Assembly: GCF_014235765.1 (NCBI RefSeq)
Contig: NZ_JACMYH010000011.1
Location: forward strand, 1-57,316
Source: Pseudomonas baltica
Lineage (GTDB): Bacteria > Pseudomonadota > Gammaproteobacteria > Pseudomonadales > Pseudomonadaceae
Reading direction: 5' to 3'
Length of the DNA: 57,316 nucleotides
A program made the position numbers and the translations under genes. Of the stretch, positions 17,000 to 24,754 are shown one piece after another. The notes beneath the pieces were generated by a model. The model saw only the letters and a list, made by a program, of their open reading frames with translations. It was not told the origin of the DNA and did no database searches. Each line of letters starts with the position of its first letter. The first letter of the stretch is position 1.

Positions 17000-18334
17000 C
17001 TAGAATCCGGAAATGGGCCGTGGGTTGGAGCCGTCGGTGAAGCGCGAGAGACGGAACGCTTGCGGGTCGACGATCGGGGTTTCGCCGGTGACCAGGTTGG
17101 CCATCAGCCGCCCGGCCGCCGGGCCGATGCCGAAGCCATGACCGGAGAATCCGGTGGCGATGAAAAAGCCAGGTACGCCCTCCACGGCCGAGATCACCGG
17201 CACGGCATCGGGCGTGACATCGATCATGCCGCCCCAGCGCTGCGCGATCCGTACGTTGGCGAACACCGGAAAGGCGCGGGTGAGGCTGGCCAGGGCGCGG
17301 TTGGATTGGCGGATCGACGGCACCGGGTCGAGCACGCGGCGGTATTCGAAGGGGCTGGCTTCGTCCAGCGCCCAACGCTTGGGCAGCACCGCTTCCTGGA
17401 AGAAACGCTGGCCCAGGCGAAACGACAGGGACTTGTGTTCCTGCTGCAGAGCAGGCCAGAACGGCCGCGCGTAGCGAAAGGAGTCGGGTACGATGTCAGC
17501 AATGTTCTCGTGGCCAGAGGCAACCGTGTAGCCACCGTCCTGACGCTTGCGCACGGCAAAATCCATCGCCCAGATGGCTGCTTCCGGACCACCCTGCAGC
17601 GGCGTGGTGCGGATCACTGAATTGAGTACCTTGAGCTGGGGCAGGTGCACCTTCAATGGCGAGCAGAACAGGCTCGACCAGGCGCCGCCGGCCAGCACCA
17701 CGGACGTGCAGGCGATCGGGCCACGCTCGGTGATGACGCCACTGACCCGGCCCGCCGCACGCTCGATGCCGCGCACCGCGCATTCGGTGAGGATCACCGC
17801 GCCCCTGGCCCGGGCCGCTTCGGCAATCGCCGGGGCCGCCTGCTGCGGCTCGGCACGACCGTCGTCGGGGGTGTACAGCGCGCCCTTGATCGGTAGCCGC
17901 GCGACACCGGGCAGCAAGCCGGCCAGGTCGGTGCCCGAGACCATCCGCGCACGCACCGGGTACTCGTCCAGGTTGGCCTTCCAGCGCTCGTGTTCGGCGT
18001 AGCTTTGATCATCCGCGCAGGTGAAGAGAATGCCGGCGCGGGTGTAGCCGACGTCCTTGCCGATGCGCGCGGCCAGGTCGTTCCAGATGTTCAGCGCATG
18101 GGCCATCAACGGCAGCTCGCGCGGATCACGGCGCGAGATACGCACCCAGCCCCAGTTGCGGCTCGACTGTTCGTGGCCAATGCCGCCTTTTTCGCACAAG
18201 GCCACTTTCAGGCCGCGTTCGGCCAGCTCCAAGGCGGTGGATGCACCGACGATGCCGCCGCCGATCACCACCACATCGACTCGGTCCGGCAGGTGTTCAT
18301 CGCCCTGTACAGGTACTACGCGAGGTCCAGGCAT
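17000..18334 (-). CDS. FAD-dependent amine oxidoreductase (DAO family), first paralogue
   Basis: Flavoprotein of 444 residues in the D-amino-acid oxidase/glycine oxidase fold, which oxidises secondary or primary amines. The FAD-binding GGGIVGASTALELAERG lies at about 23-40, followed by the HEQSSRNWGWVR motif; the C-terminal FAD region is GFSGHGFGIGPAAG at about 395-410. It is first in the minus-strand operon with the binding protein and ABC transporter (121 bases to the next gene), so its substrate is probably what the transporter imports. The closest functional classes are opine, D-amino-acid and N-methyl amino acid oxidases. The paralogue at 19288-20589 shares the SSRNWGWVR, DGRAEP and FSGHGFGIGP blocks. 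Confidence 0.9.
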   Translation of the reverse strand: MPGPRVVPVQGDEHLPDRVDVVVIGGGIVGASTALELAERGLKVALCEKGGIGHEQSSRNWGWVRISRRDPRELPLMAHALNIWNDLAARIGKDVGYTRAGILFTCADDQSYAEHERWKANLDEYPVRARMVSGTDLAGLLPGVARLPIKGALYTPDDGRAEPQQAAPAIAEAARARGAVILTECAVRGIERAAGRVSGVITERGPIACTSVVLAGGAWSSLFCSPLKVHLPQLKVLNSVIRTTPLQGGPEAAIWAMDFAVRKRQDGGYTVASGHENIADIVPDSFRYARPFWPALQQEHKSLSFRLGQRFFQEAVLPKRWALDEASPFEYRRVLDPVPSIRQSNRALASLTRAFPVFANVRIAQRWGGMIDVTPDAVPVISAVEGVPGFFIATGFSGHGFGIGPAAGRLMANLVTGETPIVDPQAFRLSRFTDGSNPRPISGF

Positions 18335-18472
18335 CGGTTGCTGTCATCCCTATGGATCGTGGTGAGAAGGGCCGTGAGGGCCCGGATATTGCACTGCACT
18401 TGCCGTGCCTGCCAGACCCAGCCTTGTGCTCGGTGCGGGTTCGGCCATTGTCGTTTCCAGGGAGAGCCACAC

Positions 18473-19276
18473 ATGCCCCAAACCGACTCATCCCCAGCTC
18501 GTCTGCCGCGCTGCACGACCCAGGGCACGCAAACGCTGGACCGCTCCTTCGACATTCTTCAGGCGATTGCCGCACACGGCGCGCCGGGCGCGACTATCGA
18601 AGAACTCAGCGCCGATACCCAGCTTAGCCGCGCGACCCTGTATCGGCTGCTCAAGGCGATGAAATCCTACGGCTTCGTGCGCCTGCCACGGCTGCGCGGG
18701 CCTTACTTCCTGGGTTACCAGTTGCTCAGCCTGGGTGCCCAGGCCGGCAACACCGGCGGCGTGCGCGAGCTCGCCCGCCCAGCCCTGCTGCGCCTGTGCG
18801 AAACCTTCCAGGACAGCTTCTTTCTGTTCGTTCAGGATGGCTACTACGCCTTGTGCCTGGAACTGCACGAAGGAGCCAACCCTACCCAGAGCTTTGCCGA
18901 TTGCGTGGGCGCGCGCGTGCTCAGCGGCGTCGGCCAGGGCTCGCTGGCATTGCTCAGCCACCTGCCCACTGCGGCACGCGCGCAGATTCTGGAACACAAC
19001 GCACCGCGCCTGCTGCGCGAATACGCCATCAGCGACAGCGCCCTGCGCTCCACCTTCAAGCAGGTGCGCCAACAGGGTTACGCCTGTGGCCTGGCCGATC
19101 GCGTGCTGCCGCTGCACACCGGCGTGGCGGTGCCGATCCTGGACGCCGACGCGGCCCCCGTGGGCGCGCTGAGCTGCGCCCTGCCGAGTGTGCGCATGAC
19201 CCCGCTTTATCAGCAGCGGCTGGTGCAAGCCATGCGCCAGGAAGCGGACCGCATCGCGCAACGGCTCGGGGCTTGA
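18473..19276 (+). CDS. IclR-family transcriptional regulator
   Basis: Regulator of 267 residues with an N-terminal winged helix-turn-helix (about 20-80, TQTLDRSFDILQAIAAHG...LSRATLYRLLKAM) and a C-terminal IclR effector domain (about 95-262). The start chosen is ATG 18473, directly after a GGGAGAG ribosome binding site; the frame is open upstream but that part is antisense to the FAD gene. It is divergent from the oxidase-transporter operon across 138 bases and convergent with the second oxidase gene, so it is the obvious candidate regulator of one or both. No clear palindrome was found in the intergenic region. Confidence 0.93.
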   Translation: MPQTDSSPARLPRCTTQGTQTLDRSFDILQAIAAHGAPGATIEELSADTQLSRATLYRLLKAMKSYGFVRLPRLRGPYFLGYQLLSLGAQAGNTGGVRELARPALLRLCETFQDSFFLFVQDGYYALCLELHEGANPTQSFADCVGARVLSGVGQGSLALLSHLPTAARAQILEHNAPRLLREYAISDSALRSTFKQVRQQGYACGLADRVLPLHTGVAVPILDADAAPVGALSCALPSVRMTPLYQQRLVQAMRQEADRIAQRLGA

Positions 19277-19287
19277 ATATGAGCGTG

Positions 19288-20589
19288 TCATCGGGCGAAC
19301 CGAGCGAAACGAAACGGCGCGGGATCGACTAAAGGCGCGCTGCCGGTAATCAGGTCCGCCATCAAATGCCCAGCGCCCGGCCCGATACCGAAACCGTGCC
19401 CGGAGAAGCCCGTGGCCAGGTAGAAACCGGGCAGGCTCTGCACCTGGTCCATCACCGGCACGATATCGGGCGTGACATCGATCAAGCCGGCCCAGCGCTG
19501 CTCGATCCGGGCCTGGGCGAAGATCGGAAACTGCTCGGCAAGCATGCTCAAAGCCTGGTCGAGGTAGGCATCCACCGGCTTGGGGTCATACAGGCGCTGT
19601 GTCTCGAACGGTGAAGCCTGGGCATTGCTCCAACGCCGGGGCGTGTTGAGCTCCTGCCAGCTCTGGCGGGTCACGCGCAGGCGGTATTCAGGGTGGTGAG
19701 CCCTGACCATGGGCAGAAAATCGGGCAGGTAGCGAAAGCTGTCCGGTACCAGCGCCGCGACGTTGGCGTTGCGCAGAGCCACGGTATAGCCGCCATCGGC
19801 ACGCTTTCTGAACGAGACCTTCTCGGTCGCCACCGCGCACTCCGGGCCGCCTGGCAAAGGTGCGGTGCGCATCACCGACCCCAGCACCCGCAGCTGCGGC
19901 AGGCGGATACCCAGGTTGCCGCAGAACAGGCTCGACCAGGCACCGGCCGCCAGCACCACGCTGTTGCATCTGATTTCGCCCAGCTCGGTAACCACGGAGC
20001 TGATCTTGCCGCCCGAGGTTTCGACACTGCGCGCGGCGCAGCGCACGAACAGCTTCGCGCCGCGTACTCGGGCGCCTTCGGCGATGGCCGCGGTGGCGAT
20101 GTCCGGCTCGGCGCGACCGTCACTTTCAGTGAAGAGCGCACCGGTCCAAGAGGACGGCACCTTGGCCTGCAAGCGGGCTTGAATCTGCGCACTGTCGAGC
20201 AGCTGTGCCTCGATGCCCAGCGGTTTCGCCTGATCCAGCCAGGTCACCTTGGCCGCCAGCTCTGCGGCGGATTCGCAGGCATAGAGAATGCCGGAGCGGG
20301 TGAAGCCGGTGTCGTGCTGCAACTTCGCCGCCCAACCGTCCCACAGCTTGAGACTGGCGATAGCCAACGGCACCTCGGCCACATCGCGACCCATGGTGCG
20401 CACCCAGCCCCAGTTGCGCGACGACTGCTCATGGGCGATGCCACTCTTTTCCACCAGCACCACCGACACGCCCCGTTCGGCCAGGAAGAACGCGGTGCAC
20501 ACACCGACAATGCCGCCACCGATGATCACCACATCGGCGCTGTCGGGCAGTGAGGTGTCGCTGTCGACGTGGGAAATGAGCGGGTACAT
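19288..20589 (-). CDS. FAD-dependent amine oxidoreductase (DAO family), second paralogue
   Basis: Flavoprotein of 433 residues, clearly paralogous to the one at 17000-18334: same GGGIVG FAD motif, HEQSSRNWGWVR, DGRAEP, VLAAGAWSSLFC and GFSGHGFGIGPGAG blocks. The start ATG 20589 has AGGA six bases upstream; the frame runs 19 codons further but without signal or domain character. It stands outside the transporter operon, ending 11 bases from the IclR stop. Two related oxidases in one locus could act on successive or stereoisomeric substrates, which is inference. Confidence 0.9.
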   Translation of the reverse strand: MYPLISHVDSDTSLPDSADVVIIGGGIVGVCTAFFLAERGVSVVLVEKSGIAHEQSSRNWGWVRTMGRDVAEVPLAIASLKLWDGWAAKLQHDTGFTRSGILYACESAAELAAKVTWLDQAKPLGIEAQLLDSAQIQARLQAKVPSSWTGALFTESDGRAEPDIATAAIAEGARVRGAKLFVRCAARSVETSGGKISSVVTELGEIRCNSVVLAAGAWSSLFCGNLGIRLPQLRVLGSVMRTAPLPGGPECAVATEKVSFRKRADGGYTVALRNANVAALVPDSFRYLPDFLPMVRAHHPEYRLRVTRQSWQELNTPRRWSNAQASPFETQRLYDPKPVDAYLDQALSMLAEQFPIFAQARIEQRWAGLIDVTPDIVPVMDQVQSLPGFYLATGFSGHGFGIGPGAGHLMADLITGSAPLVDPAPFRFARFAR

Positions 20590-20727
20590 GGGACTTCCTG
20601 CCGAGGTCGATACCCGAGGTTTACGCTCCGGGGTGGCAGGCAGCAAGCACCGGTGGAACCAGCGCGCTCATGCTCTCACATGCTGAGACGAAAGGCGGAA
20701 CGCTTCGCCCGGCCTGGATCGATCGAA

Positions 20728-21687
20728 TCAGGGCCGCTCGTAGACCGTGACTCGATTGCGGCCGCCGCGCTTGGAGGCGTACAGCGCCTGGTCGGCCCAT
20801 TCGATCAGTTGCTGGTGCTCGTTGCTGGGGTAGCCCAGGTCGGCGACGCCCAGGCTGATGGTGAACCGCACCGGGCCGCTTTCGTGCTCCACCACTTCGG
20901 CTTCGATAGCCAACCGCAGGCGATCGGCCAATATGGCACCGCCCGCCTTGTCGGTGTCCGGCAGCAGCACGGCGAACTCTTCGCCGCCGTAGCGTCCGGC
21001 GATGTCCGAGTCACGGACCATCGCGCGCAGCACCTGCGCCACGCGCTGGATGACCTGGTCGCCCACCTGGTGGCCATAGGTGTCGTTGACCCGTTTGAAG
21101 TGGTCGATGTCGAACATGATCAACGAGGTCGCGTGGCCATAGCGCCCGTGTCGTGCGTACTCGACCTTGAGTGCTTCCTCCCAGTGACCACGGTTGTACA
21201 ACCCGGTCAGGCGATCGGTGCTGGAAAGCTTCTGCAGTTGCAGGTTCGACGCCTGCAACTGACGGCGATTGGTGGCCACGTCGGTCACGTCGTAGATGAC
21301 CACACAGATGTGCTTGATCTCGCTGTTGGTGGAGCGCAACGGCAGGATGGTGGTGTTCTGGTACATGAACGCTTCGTGCCCGGTGATCGGCTGATAGTTC
21401 TTGAAGCGCACCAGGTACGGGCGTTGTTCCCAGATGGTGAAGGCCGGCGTGCCGAGGGTGACCACGCTGCTGACCTTCTTGCGGAACCACTCGCGGTCGA
21501 TCTCCGGGAACAGGCTGAAAAAGGCCTGGCCGATGGCGTCCTTGGGTTGCACGCCGGAGCGGTTTTCCATGAAGGTGTTCCAGACCTGCACCTGGTAGTC
21601 GCTGTCGAGCACCACCACGCCAACGTCGATGCTCTGCGTGATCGCCAGCAGCCAGTGAAATTCGTCCAGTTCGATAGGTCTGTTCAT
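20728..21687 (-). CDS. PAS-GGDEF diguanylate cyclase
   Basis: A 319-residue enzyme making cyclic di-GMP from GTP. N-terminal PAS domain about 10-135, short linker helix, GGDEF domain about 155-315. The active site is GGEEF (234-238) with the metal-binding Asp of FDIDHFK at about 193-198, and the inhibitory I-site RDSD (225-228) is correctly five residues upstream, so both catalysis and product inhibition are expected. No membrane segment. ATG 21687 follows the stop of the receiver-CheX gene by 3 bases, so the two are co-translated and probably form one signalling unit. Confidence 0.94.
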   Translation of the reverse strand: MNRPIELDEFHWLLAITQSIDVGVVVLDSDYQVQVWNTFMENRSGVQPKDAIGQAFFSLFPEIDREWFRKKVSSVVTLGTPAFTIWEQRPYLVRFKNYQPITGHEAFMYQNTTILPLRSTNSEIKHICVVIYDVTDVATNRRQLQASNLQLQKLSSTDRLTGLYNRGHWEEALKVEYARHGRYGHATSLIMFDIDHFKRVNDTYGHQVGDQVIQRVAQVLRAMVRDSDIAGRYGGEEFAVLLPDTDKAGGAILADRLRLAIEAEVVEHESGPVRFTISLGVADLGYPSNEHQQLIEWADQALYASKRGGRNRVTVYERP

Positions 21688-21690
21688 GGC

Positions 21691-22689
21691 TCAGTTCATC
21701 AGGTAGTCGAGCTTGTCGCGCAGCAACTGCACCGAGTCTTCGGTGAACAGCAACAGCAAGTCGAAATGAATGCAGTGGCCTTCCAGCGCGTAGCTGATTT
21801 CGACAGTCAGGGTCTTTTTCCAGCGGTGCCTGCCGACTTCGATCAGGTCGTCGATCGCGCCGTGGTCGCCGAGAAGGTGCGGATGGCTCTGGGAGAACAT
21901 CACGTCCAACTGCTGGGCCAGGCCGCTGAGGCAGGCGCCGATGATGACCGACGAGAGGTCCAGAAGCATTTCCTGGTCGGAGTAGTCCAGCGCACTGCGG
22001 TTCATCAGTCGAGCCAGGTCGGCGATGTCGCAGTCGTGGAAGATCAGCATCGCTTCACCGGCGATGCCGCCGCCGATGAAGCCTTGGCAGATTGCCGTGA
22101 TCGGCTGTGTACTCTGCACGTCGGCCAGGACCATGTGCAACTCGCTGGCTTCGAGCAGGTTGACGTTGGGTACGGGCAAGTGGATGAACACGCCGAGCAC
22201 CTTGGCCAGCATGGCAGCAGCCTGGCCCATGGCAACGTTGATGGCCTCGCGCAGAGCGTCGATGAAGCCGATGTGGATGGTGCTGTCGCTGCCGCCGCGC
22301 AAGGGGCCGCCGGTAGTCTTTTCCAGCAGGCCGGCCTGGAGCAGGACTCGGCGCAACTCGTCGGGCTCGGCCGGCTTCTTGATGAAGGCCAGCGCACCGA
22401 GTTCGCGTACCCGGCGCAGGGCCTGATCCTGCACGTCGCCGGAGACGACGATGACCTTGCAGCGCAAACCGTGCTCACGCAGTGCTGCCAGGACTTGATA
22501 ACCGTCCATGTCGGGCATGGTCAGGTCGAGCAACATGACATCGCCCTTGCCCTCGCGAATGGCCTCGAGCGCCTGGCGACCGTTCACCGCTTGGGTGATG
22601 GTGGTGTCCCAATCCGCTGGCAGGGCGCGCAGCAGCTGCTTGCGGGCCATGTTCGAGTCATCGCAGATCAGCAGGGGAATGGGCGGCAT
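21691..22689 (-). CDS. Response regulator with C-terminal CheC/CheX-like domain
   Basis: A 332-residue protein: receiver domain 1-120 with phosphoacceptor Asp55 (LLDLTMP), Thr/Ser near 84 and Lys near 109, then a CheC/CheX-type domain at about 135-325 carrying an ExxN motif in its first helix (REAIN). CheC/CheX proteins dephosphorylate CheY-like receivers, so a fused receiver may regulate or be the target of the phosphatase. It is the first gene of an operon with the diguanylate cyclase, linking phosphorelay input to cyclic di-GMP output. The cognate kinase is not encoded next door. Confidence 0.88.
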   Translation of the reverse strand: MPPIPLLICDDSNMARKQLLRALPADWDTTITQAVNGRQALEAIREGKGDVMLLDLTMPDMDGYQVLAALREHGLRCKVIVVSGDVQDQALRRVRELGALAFIKKPAEPDELRRVLLQAGLLEKTTGGPLRGGSDSTIHIGFIDALREAINVAMGQAAAMLAKVLGVFIHLPVPNVNLLEASELHMVLADVQSTQPITAICQGFIGGGIAGEAMLIFHDCDIADLARLMNRSALDYSDQEMLLDLSSVIIGACLSGLAQQLDVMFSQSHPHLLGDHGAIDDLIEVGRHRWKKTLTVEISYALEGHCIHFDLLLLFTEDSVQLLRDKLDYLMN

Positions 22690-22862
22690 GGCCTCTCGTT
22701 CTCTTCATGGGGCGACGCGCATGATCGCCATTGATGCACCATTGCTCACCTTACCTCCAAGGCCCTGTTCGCCGCTACCTTGCGTGCTGGCTATTTGCTT
22801 CCTTTCGGCGCGAATGCCGATGTGGCTTACCGCGGTCTGCCTGATTCACCGCATAGACCACC

Positions 22863-22887
22863 GACGCGGCTCGCGCCGCTGCTACAG
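22863..22887. repeat. REP element, copy 1
   Basis: A 25-base GC-rich palindromic repeat beginning GACGCGGCT and ending GCTGCTACAG, the same family as the copies at 26691-26715, 26727-26751 and 47855-47879. It lies between the receiver-CheX gene and the aldehyde dehydrogenase promoter. Confidence 0.75.
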
Positions 22888-22907
22888 TAGGGGGTTCGGG
22901 GGGCAAC

Positions 22908-22936
22908 TTGCCCGGTATATGCTCAAGTTGTATGAT
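22908..22936 (+). promoter_or_regulatory. Candidate sigma-70 promoter of aldehyde dehydrogenase gene
   Basis: TTGCCC (22908-22913) and TATGAT (22931-22936) are separated by exactly 17 bases, giving four and five matches to the -35 and -10 consensus. Transcription would start near 22943, about 32 bases before the ATG at 22975, with GGAGAC as ribosome binding site. Confidence 0.5.
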
Positions 22937-22974
22937 GTCTGTTAACAACCCGCCCACAGGACACGGAGACAACA

Positions 22975-24561
22975 ATGCCTAACATCCTCGGTCACAACTT
23001 CATCGGCGGCAACCGCAGCGCCAGTGGCGAGCCCAAACTCAAGAGTGTCGACGCCACCACTGGCGAGGCGCTTCCTTATAGCTTCTACCAGGCCACCGAT
23101 GCCGAAGTCGACGCCGCCTGCCAGGCCGCCGACGACGCTTTCCTGGAATATCGCCAGCTGAGCCCTGCTCGCCGCGCTGAATTCCTCGATGCCATCGCTG
23201 ACGAACTCGATGCGCTGGGTGATGATTTCGTAGCAGTCGTCTGCCAGGAAACCGCCCTGCCTGCCGGCCGCATCCAAGGCGAACGCGGTCGCACCAGCGG
23301 CCAGATGCGTCTGTTCGCCAAAGTACTGCGCCGTGGCGACTTCCTCGGTGCCCGGATCGACCTCGCCCTGCCCGACCGCAAGCCGCTGCCGCGCGTCGAC
23401 CTGCGCCAGTACCGCATCGGCGTCGGCCCGGTTGCCGTGTTCGGCGCCAGCAACTTCCCCCTGGCGTTCTCCACTGCCGGTGGCGACACCGCCGCCGCGC
23501 TGGCCTCGGGTTGCCCGGTTGTATTCAAGGCCCACAGCGGGCACATGGCGACAGCCGATCTGGTCGGCACCGCCATCATCCGTGCTGCAGAAAAGACCGG
23601 CATGCCCAAGGGCGTGTTCAACATGATCTTCGGTGCCGGCGTCGGCGAGCCGCTGGTCAAGCATCCGGCCATTCAAGCGGTCGGCTTCACCGGCTCGCTG
23701 AACGGCGGCAATGCGCTGTGCAAAATGGCCGCCGAGCGTGCCCAGCCGATCCCGGTGTTCGCTGAAATGTCCAGTATCAACCCGGTCGTCCTGCTGCCGG
23801 ACGCCTTGGCCACCCGCGGCGAAACCGTGGCCAAGGAACTGGCGGCGTCCGTGGTGATGGGCGGTGGCCAGTTCTGCACCAACCCGGGCCTGGTGATCGG
23901 CGTTCGCTCGCCGGCCTTCAGCGCTTTCCTCGAGCAGCTGCAAACGCAGATGGCTGCCCAGGCGCCGCAAACCATGCTCAATGCCGGTGGTCTGCGCAGC
24001 TACAGCAAAGGTGTCGAACACCTGCTGGCCCATGAAGGTATCACGCACCTGGCCGGTAACCCGCAGGAAGGCCAACAGGCTCAGGCGCAACTGTTCAAGG
24101 CTGATGTGAGCCTGCTGCTCGATGGCGACGAACTGTTGCAGGAAGAAGTCTTCGGCCCGGCCACCGTGGTGATCGAAGTCGCCGACGATGCCGAGCTCAA
24201 GACCGCGCTGCAATCGCTGCGCGGACAGCTGACCGCCACCCTGATCGGCGAACCGGCCACCGACCTGGTCAAGTACCAATGGCTGGTGCCGGTGCTGGAA
24301 CAGAAAGTCGGCCGCATTCTGGTCAACGGCTACCCGACCGGTGTGGAAGTGTCCGACGCCATGGTCCACGGCGGCCCTTACCCAGCCACCTCGGATGCGC
24401 GCGGCACCTCTGTCGGCACCCTGGCGATCGACCGCTTCCTGCGTCCGGTCTGCTACCAGAACTACCCGGACGCGCTGCTGCCCGAAGCGCTGCGCAATGC
24501 CAACCCGCTGGGTCTGCAACGCCTGGTAAACGGTGAGTGGAGTTCGCAGCCGATCGCTTGA
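22975..24561 (+). CDS. Aldehyde dehydrogenase, alpha-ketoglutarate semialdehyde type
   Basis: NAD(P)-dependent aldehyde dehydrogenase of 528 residues. Catalytic Cys301 (GGGQFCTNPG), general base Glu264 (FAEMSS) and the oxyanion Asn160 (FGASNFP) are present. The overall layout (GASNFPLAFSTAGGDTAAALASGCPVV-type cofactor loop, long C-terminus with SVGTLAIDRFLRP) is that of bacterial alpha-ketoglutarate semialdehyde dehydrogenases, which finish the oxidative breakdown of sugar acids, pentoses and hydroxyproline to alpha-ketoglutarate. No upstream pathway genes are adjacent, so the physiological substrate is inferred only from family. Own promoter and a strong terminator make it monocistronic. Confidence 0.88.
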   Translation: MPNILGHNFIGGNRSASGEPKLKSVDATTGEALPYSFYQATDAEVDAACQAADDAFLEYRQLSPARRAEFLDAIADELDALGDDFVAVVCQETALPAGRIQGERGRTSGQMRLFAKVLRRGDFLGARIDLALPDRKPLPRVDLRQYRIGVGPVAVFGASNFPLAFSTAGGDTAAALASGCPVVFKAHSGHMATADLVGTAIIRAAEKTGMPKGVFNMIFGAGVGEPLVKHPAIQAVGFTGSLNGGNALCKMAAERAQPIPVFAEMSSINPVVLLPDALATRGETVAKELAASVVMGGGQFCTNPGLVIGVRSPAFSAFLEQLQTQMAAQAPQTMLNAGGLRSYSKGVEHLLAHEGITHLAGNPQEGQQAQAQLFKADVSLLLDGDELLQEEVFGPATVVIEVADDAELKTALQSLRGQLTATLIGEPATDLVKYQWLVPVLEQKVGRILVNGYPTGVEVSDAMVHGGPYPATSDARGTSVGTLAIDRFLRPVCYQNYPDALLPEALRNANPLGLQRLVNGEWSSQPIA

Positions 24562-24582
24562 TGCAGCGGCCGCAACAACCAG

Positions 24583-24614
24583 ACGGTGCGATCTCGATCG
24601 CGCCGTTTTTTTTT
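24583..24614 (+). terminator. Intrinsic terminator of aldehyde dehydrogenase gene
   Basis: A nine-base-pair stem ACGGTGCGA (24583-24591) with TCGCGCCGT (24598-24606), one T-G pair and a six-base loop, runs into nine consecutive T. Classic rho-independent form, 21 bases after the stop codon. Confidence 0.92.
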
Positions 24615-24637
24615 GCCTCGGTGATCCGACTTTTTGT

Positions 24638-24664
24638 TTCAGCTCTGCGACGAGGTGCCGATAT
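24638..24664 (+). promoter_or_regulatory. Candidate FliA (sigma-28) promoter of chemoreceptor gene
   Basis: GCCGATAT at 24657-24664 matches the sigma-28 -10 consensus GCCGATAA at seven of eight positions. Eleven bases upstream the -35 region TTCAGCTC matches only about half. Its position, 90 bases before the chemoreceptor start and just after the previous terminator, fits flagellar-class control usual for chemoreceptors. Confidence 0.45.
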
Positions 24665-24754
24665 GGGGGGATCAAGAAGACCTTTTCATGGCGACCACCC
24701 ATAACCACAACGACGGTCGTCCAGGTCTGATCCTTTACTGTCAGGAGCACATTT

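Noticed and set aside
20569..22734. 721-codon plus-strand frame opposite the GGDEF and receiver-CheX genes
   Set aside because: Antisense shadow; the minus-strand proteins have intact catalytic motifs and correct start spacing.
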